A DNA stretch of 64,000 nucleotides from positions 5,112,001-5,176,000 of the forward strand of contig JADLSH010000395.1 in assembly GCA_016169945.1 (NCBI GenBank). The letters are read 5' to 3'. Below, in pieces: positions 46,851 through 58,314 of this stretch. Each line of letters opens with the position of its first letter. The stretch's first letter is position 1. The DNA is from Trachythela sp. YZ-2020. Its lineage: Eukaryota > Cnidaria > Anthozoa > Malacalcyonacea > Clavulariidae. Under the pieces are notes generated by a model. The model did not search any database. It worked only from the letters and a program-made list of their open reading frames with translations, and had not been told where the DNA came from. The position numbers and the translations under genes were made by a program.

Positions 46851-49800
46851 TCAATGAACCTCCATACAGTGGTCCATCATACTGCTCTCTTCATCAAACC
46901 CCCTGCCACACTCGCAACACCGATAAATTTCGTCATCGGAATCTTTCGTTTCTTCTTTAATACTCAATCCAAATTCCACAATTCTATTTATTGTAGCCAT
47001 GTCGTTGTAATTATTTCGATGTGTTTCTGTAATATTGTCTTCACTTTTCCCTTCTTTTTTGCGTTTAGTGTTGTTAGTACTCCTGCTGCGATGAGACTTC
47101 TTTTTGTTCTTTTTACGTTGACAATTGCTGAACTCTTCTTGCTCTTCTCCTTTCACTTTATGAACCAATCTTATATGAGCTTCCATGTTACTCTTTTGCG
47201 TACATCCTTTACCACAAATGTAGCAAATATAAGGTTTTTGGCCAGTATGAATTATCTTGTGCCGTGCAAGGTTTCCGGCGATGGGGAATCTTTTACTACA
47301 CACCTCACATTGATAAGGTCGGTCCCCAGAGTGAACTCTCTCGTGAATTACAAGTATTTGTTTTCGGTCAAATTGCTTGCCACATTCCTTGCATTCGTGA
47401 GGTTTATTCACGTTGTTCTCGATACTGGTCTTTACAAAAGACCGTCCTTTTCTAGCCTTGCATTTCGTAGCTGTCGAATTACACTTTGCAATATGATATA
47501 ATTGTCCTTTCTTTGATTTGAAGGTCTTAGTACAGGTTCTACACTTGTAAGGCTTATCGTCAGTAGGCGCAGGCGCAAATACAGCTCTTTCGCTAAGTTT
47601 CTTTCCCATGTTATGCATTTTCATATGGCGGTTTAAATGACTGGATTGTTTAAAAGCCCTGTTACATATACTACAGACAAAGGGCCTTGCTCCTGTATGC
47701 ACTCTTTCGTGTGAAGTTAAGTGTTGCTTCAATTTGAATGTCTTTGGACAAAACTGACATGTAAAGGGTTTCCCTCGGTTGATTGGCGGGGTTTGAGGCT
47801 CAGGGTTTCTCATTGTTAAGGGTTTGTTTAAGGATTTTCCGTTGTTGGTTGGCAAGGTTTGAGGGTTTCTCGCGGATGAGGGTTTGATTGAGGGTTTCTC
47901 TTTACTCTGGTTAATTGGTGACGTTTCTGGTGACTCGCTAAATTGTTCAACACCATGAGATCTTTCATGCTGTTTCAAGAGATGTATTCGCTTGTATACT
48001 CTGTCACAGAATTCACATTTGTATGTTGTTGGCTCTCTTGACAGCATAACTATATGTTCGTCGGGGTGAACTTTGGACATGTGGACTCTTAAGTGGCAAT
48101 CCTGCCTGAAGCTTTTTGTACAAACCATGCATGGATATGGCCGTTCTCCGGTGTGCATTCTTTTATGAATAGCCAAATAATGCTTACGTTTGAATGCTTT
48201 GCCACAGATTTCGCACGCATGTGGTTTGTCAATTGATACATTTGATGGCCTGTCAGGAGATTCGCTTTGATCACAGTTGGTGGATGTATTCGATAGCTTG
48301 CCAGTAGAGCTGCTAGTGTCGAGGTGTGCTGTCTCAGAAATACTTGTTGATCCAGTTCCATACCTTTCAAAAATTTGGTCACCCACCATTGAATATTCGC
48401 TGGTAAAAATCTCACTCGTTGTGTTTTTTTCCATGTTTCCATCCTGTGATGTTTCGTTGTTTTCATCCTGTGATGTTTCGTCGTTTTCATCCTGTGACAT
48501 CTCGTTGCTTTCATCTTGTGATGTTTTGTTGTTTTCATCCTGTGATGCGTCTGGATGGTTTTCAGTTTCGTTTTCGAGGTCTTCCATTTGTTGGATTGTT
48601 CTCAGTTTCTTAAGTTTGTGAATTGTTCTCTTGTGTTTTACCACGTGAGTTTTCTGCCTAAACGATCTATTACAAATGTTACATTTAAAAGGCATTATAC
48701 CAGTATGTATTCTCCTATGTATATTTAGATAGCTTCTCTGTCTGAATTTTTTATGACAGATATCACATTGAAACGGCCTTCTCTTAGATATCTTTTTCAG
48801 CTCGTCATATCCATTTTGTTTTTCAAATACCAAATGCTCATCTTGTGGTATTGTGTTATTATTATTATTGCTGCGCATGTGATTGTCAACTTTAGCAAAT
48901 GTTTCTCCGTACGTTTCGTGCTCATTTGCTGCTTTAATTGAGGTGGACGAATCGTTTTCTAGTGGAGCGACTGCATTTGGTGAAATTTTACGGTTGTCTT
49001 GCTTTGTTAATTTATCAACATTATGAATAGATTTCTTATGTTTAACCATGTGCGCTCTCTGTCTAAACGCCTGTCCACAGATGTCACAATCAAATGGCAT
49101 TTCTCCCGTGTGAATTCTTCTATGTACAACCAAATAACTCTTTTGTGTGAATGACTTTCCACAAGTCTCGCACGTATTTTGTCTCGGTAGAGAAGTATAA
49201 GTACTCAGAGACGTTTCCTCAGGGCGTGTTTCGGGTTTAAGCTCGGTTTCTAGAGATGTTAAATCTTCAACATAAGTTCCATTTTGAACAACAAACTTGT
49301 CATCAGTACAAAGAATCGCACCAGAAATTTCACTTGGACTCTTTTCAGATCTGTTTCGTAGTTTGGTGTAATGAGTTCCATTTTGAGCAGCAAACATGGC
49401 GTCAGTATCTGACGCCTCAGCAGAAATTTCGATCTTATTTGGCCCCCCTTCAGATTTGCTTCGTAGTTTGGTATTATGCTTTCTTACACGCAAACGTGTG
49501 GTGTTATTGTTCGTTTTACCATGAATTGTTTCCTTGTGTTTATCAACGTGTGCTTTTTGTTTAAATGCTCTACGACAAATATTACATTCATAAGGACGCT
49601 CTCCGGTATGTGTTCTTCTATGGACAACCAAATCATTTGGTCTTATGAATACTTTACCACAGAACTCGCAATTAGAATTATTTTCTCCAGTATGCATTCT
49701 TTTATGAGTGGTTAAAGAACGGGCATGCTTAAATCTTGTACCACATATTTCACATATGTGTGATTTATCGTTGGAATGTGTTTCTATGTGGCATTTTAAT

Positions 49801-50912
49801 TTAAATTTTGTCCCGCATTCCTTATCACAAATCTGGCATTTGTAGTACCTTTCCTCACAGAGAGTTCTATGAAAAGCCAGTTCTTGCAATTCAGGAAATG
49901 CTTGCCCACATAGGTCACATCTGAATACCTTGTTTTCTGCATGGTTTTTTTCATGCGTTAACAAATTAGACTTGCGCTTGAACATTTTACTGCACAATTG
50001 ACATTCATATATTCCCTCTACATGTCCGTTTAGTCGTTTCCCATTTGGAATTGTTTTACCATTCAACAGTTCCTCTGATTTATGTATTAGCTTTTCAGGA
50101 TGTTGGAAATCAGACTCGCCTGTTGCACCTATTATCTTGGTGTGTTCTTCCAAATATGTTAGTGGTTCCCCATTTTGACTTATTTTACCATTCAATAACT
50201 CATCGGATTGGTAATGTAACTTTTCAGGATCATGAGAATCTGACTGGTCTGTCTCGCCTATTTTGGAAGTATTATGACTCTTGCTGGCATGTTTTTCCAT
50301 TTGTGTTAGTGTTTCCCGATTTGCACTAGTTTGGGCATTCAACAACACATTTGATTGGTAGACTAAGTGTAACTTTTCAGGATCATGAGAATAAGACTTG
50401 TCTGTCTTGCTGATTAACGTTTCGGGATCATGGGATTCAGACTCGCCTGTCCCGCCTATTTTGTAAGTACTATGACTCTCGGTAGCATGTTTTCCCAAAT
50501 GTGTTAGTGGTTCCCGATTTGCACTAGTTTGGGCATTCAACAACTCATTTGATTGGTAGTGTAACTTTTCAGGGTAATGAGAATCAGACTTGTCTCTCTG
50601 GCTCATTTGGTAACTATAACTATGATGACTCTTGGTGTGTCTTTTCAAATGTGCTTTGTGTTTAAATGCTCTATCACAGAAAGCACATTCGTGAGGTCGT
50701 TGATTGTCATGGACTTTGTGATGACGTTTCAGGTGAGTTTCTTGTGTAAAAGCCCTGCAACAAATACGACAGACAAACGGTTTTTCTCCAGTATGAATTC
50801 TTTCGTGGTTTATCAACTTGGCATAAGCAGGGAAAACTTTGCCACATTCATTACATTGGTAGATAGTGCGTGGACGAACGACGCTTCCTTCTTGTTTCGA
50901 CGCCATTTTCAT
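46851..50912 (-). CDS. Poly-C2H2 zinc-finger protein, 1353 aa, single long exon
   Basis: ATG at 50910-50912 (a second in-frame ATG two codons on has the better Kozak context, AAAATGG) to TGA at 46851-46853, uninterrupted. About 23 C2H2 fingers lie in clusters: three at 18-96, six from about 300, then pairs or triplets separated by long linkers, and a last finger at the very C-terminus. HTGEKP/HTGERP-type linkers join many fingers. Two fingers end in Cys instead of the second His (C2HC). The first linker has about four degenerate copies of a 50-55 residue unit (SHDPEKLHYQS..LLN..). Another linker holds repeated SQDEN units. Likely a nuclear DNA-binding regulator; no KRAB, BTB or SET domain is visible and no ortholog can be named. 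Confidence 0.92.
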   Translation of the reverse strand: MKMASKQEGSVVRPRTIYQCNECGKVFPAYAKLINHERIHTGEKPFVCRICCRAFTQETHLKRHHKVHDNQRPHECAFCDRAFKHKAHLKRHTKSHHSYSYQMSQRDKSDSHYPEKLHYQSNELLNAQTSANREPLTHLGKHATESHSTYKIGGTGESESHDPETLISKTDKSYSHDPEKLHLVYQSNVLLNAQTSANRETLTQMEKHASKSHNTSKIGETDQSDSHDPEKLHYQSDELLNGKISQNGEPLTYLEEHTKIIGATGESDFQHPEKLIHKSEELLNGKTIPNGKRLNGHVEGIYECQLCSKMFKRKSNLLTHEKNHAENKVFRCDLCGQAFPELQELAFHRTLCEERYYKCQICDKECGTKFKLKCHIETHSNDKSHICEICGTRFKHARSLTTHKRMHTGENNSNCEFCGKVFIRPNDLVVHRRTHTGERPYECNICRRAFKQKAHVDKHKETIHGKTNNNTTRLRVRKHNTKLRSKSEGGPNKIEISAEASDTDAMFAAQNGTHYTKLRNRSEKSPSEISGAILCTDDKFVVQNGTYVEDLTSLETELKPETRPEETSLSTYTSLPRQNTCETCGKSFTQKSYLVVHRRIHTGEMPFDCDICGQAFRQRAHMVKHKKSIHNVDKLTKQDNRKISPNAVAPLENDSSTSIKAANEHETYGETFAKVDNHMRSNNNNNTIPQDEHLVFEKQNGYDELKKISKRRPFQCDICHKKFRQRSYLNIHRRIHTGIMPFKCNICNRSFRQKTHVVKHKRTIHKLKKLRTIQQMEDLENETENHPDASQDENNKTSQDESNEMSQDENDETSQDENNETSQDGNMEKNTTSEIFTSEYSMVGDQIFERYGTGSTSISETAHLDTSSSTGKLSNTSTNCDQSESPDRPSNVSIDKPHACEICGKAFKRKHYLAIHKRMHTGERPYPCMVCTKSFRQDCHLRVHMSKVHPDEHIVMLSREPTTYKCEFCDRVYKRIHLLKQHERSHGVEQFSESPETSPINQSKEKPSIKPSSARNPQTLPTNNGKSLNKPLTMRNPEPQTPPINRGKPFTCQFCPKTFKLKQHLTSHERVHTGARPFVCSICNRAFKQSSHLNRHMKMHNMGKKLSERAVFAPAPTDDKPYKCRTCTKTFKSKKGQLYHIAKCNSTATKCKARKGRSFVKTSIENNVNKPHECKECGKQFDRKQILVIHERVHSGDRPYQCEVCSKRFPIAGNLARHKIIHTGQKPYICYICGKGCTQKSNMEAHIRLVHKVKGEEQEEFSNCQRKKNKKKSHRSRSTNNTKRKKEGKSEDNITETHRNNYNDMATINRIVEFGLSIKEETKDSDDEIYRCCECGRGFDEESSMMDHCMEVH

Positions 50913-51020
50913 GTCATGACAGGAAAGGACTACAAAAACATGGTCGAGGCAAATTCAAGTACCAGTCCTTTCAGTTGGGCAAAAAATAAGCGTCGTGACC
51001 TGAAATTACAAACAGGATAA

Positions 51021-52409
51021 AAGTTAAAATGCTATGTTTAAAAGTACTCACACGTAGGTACACGTAAATACTATACTGTATAACTATATCAATTGTGTAA
51101 GACCATAGTATACTTTAGAAGATTAGAAAGTCTTAGCCAGTTATTAAAATTATTTCCCGCTGTGATTATGGGTGGGTCCATAGGGTTTCTTCAGTTGGCT
51201 CTATAAGGTAAATCTGTGGTTAGAAGTGGATATAAACTTATATAGGGATATAAAGTGTCTGGAAGAGAGCGATAAAAAATAGTAGAAAAACACCAAGAAA
51301 ACATCCTAGCAACCTGTAGATGTTAAAACAATGTTTGCTAAACCTTTCATCTAACATTTTGCACAAGTCGACATGTGTTTTCAGAAATTGAAAGACTCGT
51401 CTTTGTCCATGGCCATGGAAAAACACTTATAGATATTCGACACTAGGGATGATGCCTACGGAGCATGTTACATTAGTGGTTATATGTTTGTGTATATCTG
51501 GATTGCTTTCTAACATTATTAAATAAAGGCATAATGTATAACCTCAATTACTGGAATTTTCCTATAAGCATGAGTTGTGATCTTGATTTATTTGGGGAGA
51601 GGAGGAAGTGCTGGAGACCGCAAAGGTAGGTGTACAAAGGTTGGAATTCGGGGATGAATTAAAGATCGAAATGATGGTAAATAATAGTTGTGGATTAATC
51701 TAACATCTAAGACATTAATTGATGATTTCTGGTGTCATTAGTCTTATTTTAATTACTGTCAAATCTTATCAACATCCATGCACTTTGAGTTGGTTGATAT
51801 TTTGATGAGATCGCTACCTGGTCAGTAGTGTTGTAAGGACTACAAGACTAGCAAGGAAGTTGATGAGAATGGGTTCGTGCTGGTCTTAAAAAGTTAAATT
51901 CAAGGAGTAGTTAAGGAGTTTTAAGGAGCAAAATAACAATTTTCAAGGGGTATTTAGGGAGTTTTCTTTCAAGAAAATACAAGGAACCCATATTACTGTC
52001 TGACAATAACCCTTAAAAGGAGAACTGTCGAAATATCGCGAAAATGGTTTCTGCAAGCATATAATACTCCCCTCTTTTCCCCCAGCTTGACCATGCATGA
52101 GATAGAACAAGAAGACATTTCACTAGCTGCCATACCATAGGCACTTTCCTTCAGATCTTGCAAGGAAACAATTATCCAGGCAAGTAGTGTTTAAAGACTT
52201 CAAGGAGTAGCACGGACCCTGCTTTAGACATTAAAACAAGCCGAACATAATAATAATAATACGAATATTTTAACAGGATAAAAACACTTCAGCAAGAATA
52301 TTGCTGTTATCAACGCGTGTCCTGTGTCCTAAAAACTACTTTAGTAAAAATCTATAATAGGTTAAAAATTGAAAGTTCAAGATGTTCCAAGCAGTTCATT
52401 AAAAAGTAT
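51021..52409. other. Intergenic region upstream of the zinc-finger gene
   Basis: No coding sequence recognised. About 51835-51990 contains ggag-rich phrases (aaggagtagttaaggag). An AT microsatellite at about 52419-52442 adjoins the 3' end of the next LINE. Confidence 0.4.
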
Positions 52410-52540
52410 CTATAATGTATATATATATATATATATATATATTAGCTAAAATGAAGTTTTAATAGTTTATAAAAATCTTCAGAACTTGTTGCAGTTCTAA
52501 TATTTAATGGCAGCTCATTATATAATTTAGCTCCCATAAT

Positions 52541-53995
52541 TTAGCTCCAATTTAGATATCCTCTTCGTGCATATTCAAGTTTTATAGTTGGTAAGTTTAT
52601 CAAACAACCTCGGTTTCGTGTTTCTCGTCCGTGATCTTTAATTACAAAATAATCCATTAAGGGCTCCGGGATATTGCCATCTAAAGTCCTTCTAACTATT
52701 TCACAGGCACGCTTCTTCCTTAAATCCATAATTGATGGGAGCTCTGAATCAGGTCGAAAATCCTTAAAAATAACTTTAGTGGCTCGTTCCCGAAAAGAAG
52801 CCAATTTATGCAGTTGTGTTGACGTTAATTTAAGATTCAAAATTCCACAGTATGTCAGGAGTGGTGTGATCATTGACTGATAAATCGTTCTCGCCGAGTC
52901 CACGTTTAAAAAGTCTCTAATTTTGGACAGTAGACGTAACCTTGTTGATGCACGTTTAAAACAAGCATCAAAATGAGTGTTAAGATTTAATGTGGAGTCA
53001 ACTTCAACACCAAGATACTTGTATTTCTCTGTGAGATTAATAACTGTATTTCCATATGGTATAGACAAAGACTCGTTTGATTTGCATATACGCTTAGCTG
53101 TTCCGAATAGTAATGCCTCGGTTTTCCCTTCTTTTAAGTTGATAATTAGATCATTTTCATCCAACCAGTCCGCAACATTAGCCAAATCGTTCGTCAGTTT
53201 TGATTTGATTGACTCCATATTCTTATCCTCTACATACAAAACAACATCGTCGGCATATTTCGCTATTCTGGATTGTTCAATTACATCGACGATGTCATTA
53301 AATAATATCAAAAACAGTAAAGGGCCAAGTATTAAACTTTGAGGGACACCGGACCGAAGATGACATTCCTGAGATGTATGGTTATTGTATGAAACGCAAG
53401 CTGCGCGTTTAAACAAATCATCTTTAAACCAATCTAGTTCAGCTCCATTTATGCCATACTGGGGTAGCTTACTTAGCAGCTTAGAGTGGCTAATCGTGTC
53501 GAAAGCCTTAGTCAAATCAATAAATACAGCTCCAACCAAATTGCCTTTATCAACACTCATATGAATTTCATCGATAAACTTCACCGCCGCCAGCTCAGTA
53601 GACATTTTTGGTCTGAAGCCACACTGATTTTGCGATAATAGTTTATTTTCATTCAAAAAATTCATAACCTGACGGTGAATGATGGTCTCCATTACTTTCG
53701 ATATTGCTGGGAGAACTGAAATTGGGCGATAGTTATCAAAACTCTACCTCGAACCCGATTTGTGAATTGGTATAATCTTTGCCGATTTCCATTCGGATGG
53801 AATCAGACCAGACTGCATTGACAAATTTATTATATGGGTAAGCGGTGGAGCAATGGTAGATGATTCTTTCAATAATCTTGGTGGTAAATTGTCACAACCC
53901 GTAGATTTGGTAGATTTAAGCGATCTCAGCTGTCTTTCCACTCCCAAAAGGGAAACATTTTGAAACTTGAAAACTTTCTCCGTCTTTTTTACCAA
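52541..53995 (-). pseudogene. LINE reverse transcriptase with one in-frame stop
   Basis: A single frame from 53995 to 52541 is interrupted only by TAG at 53744-53746. Upstream: CDNLPPRLLKESS and PSEWKSAKIIPIHKSGSR; downstream: FDNYRPISVLPAISKVMETI, then in the 383-codon part FIDLTKAFDTISH (about 57-69), GVPQSLILGPLLF (115-127), the catalytic KYADDVVLY (145-153) and KYKYLGV. All RT catalytic aspartates are retained. A frameshift between 53916 and 53995 separates it from the endonuclease linker frame. Confidence 0.88.
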
Positions 53996-54560
53996 TGCTT
54001 TTAGGGTTTCTCCAAACTAGATTACGCAGTGGAAAAGCTTTCCGCTTCAAAGTTGCAACAATGTTATTAAAATATGAGCAAAAAGCGTTTGAAATTTTTG
54101 ATGCATCAGCTGACATCTCGCCGTCAATTTCAAATGATAGACTCGTATTTTTGCTCGTCGATTTAACTGGGTAACTTGATTTAATTATTTTCCAAAATGT
54201 CTCAGGAGTCTTCGAATTTTCTTCCAACAGATTTTTGTTATACGAGGACTTCGCTTGTCGCAACAAAGTGTTCACCTTATTATGCCGAGTCGAGTTTATC
54301 TTGCGAACACAGCCGATCATATCGTGATCGCCAATTGAAAGCGGAATAACATCCGTGGCTTTAAGTGATACCGGGTTGTTAGTGGTGATGATGTCTATCA
54401 ATGTTTTGGTCGAGCCACTTATTCGTGTAGGCTTTTTTTATCATCTGTTTGAAACCATACAAGTACATAATTATTCAGAATTGCCTTGAATTCGGGGTTG
54501 TCTCCATGGACTAGATAGTTTACATTAAAATCACCCAACACAATCGATTCACTTGGCTCG
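53916..54560 (-). pseudogene. LINE endonuclease C-terminus and linker, frameshifted
   Basis: Contains SIVLGDFNVNYL (endonuclease), a broken segment near 54415, then TTNNPVSLKATDVIP, SIGDHDMIG and a basic linker KVNTLLRQAKSSYN followed by ETFWKIIKSSYP, as in CR1/Jockey ORF2. It is out of frame with the reverse transcriptase. Confidence 0.8.
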
Positions 54561-55386
54561 GAGCTTACTGATGACAATACCTAATTAAAGGTATTGTTAA
54601 ACTGTCTGGAGGCCGAAAATGGTTGGAAATTAACAAATATTAGCAGAAGTATTAGAGCTCCTTGCAGCACGGCTGTGATTTCTGTGATTTTTCAGTGATC
54701 TTTCAATCACAACCATTCTGTGATTTCTACCATTCTTTCAGCTAAATATGGAATCACTTTTTGGAACAACAGACAGGAAAATCTGCAATGGTGTGTAAAA
54801 GCTGTTATCCATCATAATCGTTTCACCAGTGCAAGGCCATCTGTAATAGTGAGCAATCAGTTGTGCAGATACACCAAGTATAGCAAACCTGCGAGCACCA
54901 GAACAGACTGAAAACTGTCATGATACACAGATACAACGCATGTAGGTTGTTCACTAACTTCACTCATAGGCTGAGGTGCTTTATCGGGCAACTGAAAAGA
55001 GTCGGGCTGTTTTCAAGATCAGTTTATGGGGTTAAATTTTCACATTTAAAAACCTATATAACCGAATAGGTCTATAATATATTTTATAAATTTACACATA
55101 GCCACCATAAAGAACTGTTTAACATGCAGTGGTAAGGCTGAAACTACTGTATTTGAGCTATTTTGCAATCTGATTGGTTGAAACCACTCACTGTATATCA
55201 GCTCATATACGGCAAGTAGTAAAAACTACTGGATTTTTGCTAACGAGAAAACAGCAAGTTTTTCACTTGTTTATAGAGCCTTAATAGAAATAAAAACACA
55301 ACGAAAGAACTCCCAGCAAGTGTTTATAGGTTAGCAAAAGTAACTTTCTTAAAGAATTAATACTAAAAGAGCAGGGGTAAAATATG

Positions 55387-55450
55387 ATCAGAATATACAT
55401 ATATTCTTTGCAATATACATATATTCTTTGCAATATACATATATTCTTTC
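55387..55450. repeat. Three-copy 20-bp repeat aatatacatatattctttgc
   Basis: Three adjacent copies, the outer two slightly divergent, in an AT-rich stretch without gene content. Confidence 0.75.
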
Positions 55451-55799
55451 CTAAAAAAGTCGCAAACAAAAACAAATATATTTGCAGTCAAATAGCACTT
55501 CTTTTACCTAAAAAACTTTGGATATATAAAAAATGTTGTTTTTACTATTTCACTTTAAGTTTTATATAAACAAAAATATTAGTCATTACAAAAATATTAG
55601 ACATTTTAGGCAAGTGTTTGTGTGGATTGTGGCTGAGCAAAGTGTAAAAACGTTTTAGGAAAGCAGGGGTCGAAATTTACGCTATTCTGCTATACCATAT
55701 ATAGTAAAATGCCATACGGAATAGTAAACTTCATGATCTTGGTATTCCGTTTGTATAGTGGAACCAATTTATAGTATCAGTTCGTTATTGAAGATAATA

Positions 55800-57440
55800 A
55801 GCTCGCTTGCCTACAGTATCTTTTACTTAATGAATTTGTATGTAACATATGTTCAAACAAACAATACTGACACTAAACAACATTCTTACAAAATAACAAA
55901 GACGTGACTGGAGAAAGGAACAGGACTTGCGTCCCAATTGACACCTTACCACCTGATCACATGAATTAATTGAACTACTGTATAAAAACTGAAACCTAAA
56001 AGTTAAGTACAGCCAGCCGTATGATGGTAATTTCGCTTTATAAAATGTATGCAGACTGGACCTAAATATGGATATTGAGACGTATGATTTCAGTTCAGAT
56101 GGAAGACTGTTCCACAGATTTGCCGACCTAATAAAGTAGTCCTGTTTATGTTTTATTAGAAAGTTGAAGTTGTTTTCATCGTAATTACGTCGTGATTTAT
56201 AGCCTGGATAGCAGGTACATAAATAGTTATTGATATTCATAGGTATTAGTTCGGTATTACATTTGAAAAGCAGAAGCAGGTCAGAGATCTCTCGGCGAAA
56301 TTCTAGTGGAAGGAGCTAGTTTAAAATAAACTTGGTTGCTCGCTGCTGAACATTCTCAATTATTGAGCGATGTTTGAAGGTGTTCGGTGACCAGACATTA
56401 CTGGCATATTCCAACTTGGGCCTAACGAGGGTGCAGTACAGGAGTCTTCTGTGGCGATGTTGTTTATGTCCCTGCATATCCTTTTAATGAGGCCAAGAGT
56501 CTTGTTGGCTTTCGCTGCGGTGACCTCGATGTGCCTTGACCACGATAGATCACTGTATCCAGTGATACCAAGGTCCGTGATGTGTGTTACTCGTTTGAGC
56601 GGCTGACCATCGAGATAACACTGCGTTTGCTTTGGCAATTTCTTTCTAGAGATGTGCATTACTTTGCATTTGTTCGGGTTGAATTCCATTTTCATTTCAA
56701 CGCACAATTGCTGCATGTAATGCATTCTGCATGTTGTTAAGGTCGTCCTGAAGTGAGGTGATAGCGTTGGGATGTTCAAGAGGTCTGTAGAGTTTGGAAT
56801 CGTCGGCAAAGAGAGTAAGCGTTGATTTGGCTTGAATATAATCTTGGGCGTCATTGCAACACACCAGGAACAGTAACGGACCAAGTATAGAGCCTTGTGG
56901 TACACCAAACATAACAGGAAGCCATTCGGAACAGACGCCATGAAGAACAACTCGTTGTTGCCTATCAGTAAGGTAGCTTCGAAACCAAGAGAGGAGAGAC
57001 CCTCTAATCCCAGAATTTTCGAGTTTATGCAAGAGCAGTGTGGAAGGCTTTCAATAGATGGCATCAACTTCTTTACCTCTTGCCACAGATTCCATGATGT
57101 CATGGTGTACCTCCAACAGTTGTGTTGTTGTTGATTTGCCCCTAACGAAGCCATGTAGCAAATCATATACATGGTAGATGGTGATAGGAATGAATGTGAA
57201 CACAACGTTCCAGTACCTCGGACAACACGCAAAGGAGAAAAATTGGCCTCCTTTTTAAAAACGGGAGTGATATTAGCACGCTTCCATTGTGTGGGTACTA
57301 AGCCAAGCGAGACATGTTTAACAGCTTGGACAACGAAGGAACAATCATGCCAGCAAGTTAGAGGAAAAGTCTACTTGGAATACAATCTGGTCCGCATGCC
57401 TTTTTTGGATCTAACTGGCGAAGTACTTTAGCCACTTTTC
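55800..57440 (-). mobile_element. Third LINE fragment (CR1/Jockey-like), heavily decayed
   Basis: The minus strand keeps blocks in order: LRQLDPKKACGPDCIPSRLF (about 57360-57420), RGSLLSWFRSYLTDRQQRVV, GVPQGSILGPLLFLV and FADDSKLY (56697-57032), MEFNPNKCKVMHISRK, ITDLGI..DLSWSRHIE and KANKTLGLIKR (56450-56700), and the C-terminal FIRSANLWNSLPSELK with FRSSLHTFYKAKL (55984-56240). Frame changes near 56700 and elsewhere, with stops, make it non-coding. Confidence 0.82.
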
Positions 57441-58061
57441 AAAAGTTGTTGCAGCTGTGAATGTGTTTTTTTTGGAGTGTGTGGTGTGGTATCCTGAGGG
57501 TTATTTTTATTTTGCTGTGTTAATTTTAACTTGCATACACAGACATGACACCAATGACATGACACAAAATGATACATGAATGTTTGCTTTTTGGTTTGTG
57601 TGTTTTGTGTTCTGGGGTCTGGGGGGTTCACAAATGTCGGAGGAATAGGAAGATCTTCAGAAGGAGAAGTGCGTTCTAAAAAAATTTACTATCTCAAATT
57701 CGAAGTGTATAGCAAAAAAATGTAAATGTGTGGAAGTCAAGCAAGTGCGGTGTGATGTGGATGCTGATAAAAATGTACATGAGAGTCTATGAATACAGTG
57801 GATATCTATATTACATAACAATTATACCTTTCACTCTAGTCGTGCACGGCAAACTAATTGTTAAATATTATATTAAAAATTTTGAGTTGGGTTCTGCACA
57901 TGAGCAGTAGCAGCATATTGTAATGTAGCTCTTTTGCCACAACTTGTCAATTATGTTCAGCACAGGAGTGGAGTGGCATTTGAAATGGCCATAACTGTAA
58001 TTATGGTACAAACAGTTAACTTAGGACACGTTAGGGATGGTTAACTTAGGACACAATGGAT
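57441..58061. other. Intergenic region, no gene recognised
   Basis: Low-complexity tgtgt/ttttg stretches near 57460-57610; nothing else identified. Confidence 0.4.
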
Positions 58062-58314
58062 CAGGGATGGATCCAGCTTGATATGATAGGAGGGGTGCTG
58101 GCACCGGTCATGAAGCAGGGTGTGGCCGGCATCCGAGGCGGGTGAATCATCACTGAGACTGAGGACCCCCATCAGGGTCAAGGGTCATCTTGTCAGAAAA
58201 TGTTTGATTGCCTAGATGGTCAAAAAGTCCCATCAATGGCCCGATATTCTATTTTTGTTTGATAAATGCACTGTCGTGGTGCGCACCCCCCTCCCCCCAG
58301 TAAATCCACCCCTG
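58062..58314. mobile_element. hAT-type MITE, 8-bp duplication CAATGGAT
   Basis: Ends CAGGGATGGATCCAGC and TAAATCCACCCCTG are inverted repeats with mismatches. CAATGGAT flanks both sides exactly (58054-58061 and 58315-58322). Non-coding, with C-rich subterminal region. Confidence 0.9.

Larger units (their letters stand above)
52410..54660 (-). mobile_element. Jockey/CR1-type LINE copy, 5'-truncated, largely intact RT
   Basis: Runs on the minus strand from an endonuclease fragment (VLGDFNVNYL near 54530) to a (TA)n tail at about 52420. It is the best preserved of three LINEs here and belongs to a different family from the one at 41.8-44.9 kb. Confidence 0.85.

Noticed and set aside
46854..51020. 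Many plus-strand frames of 60-215 codons
   Set aside because: Antisense shadows of the zinc-finger exon, with Cys/His codons read in reverse.
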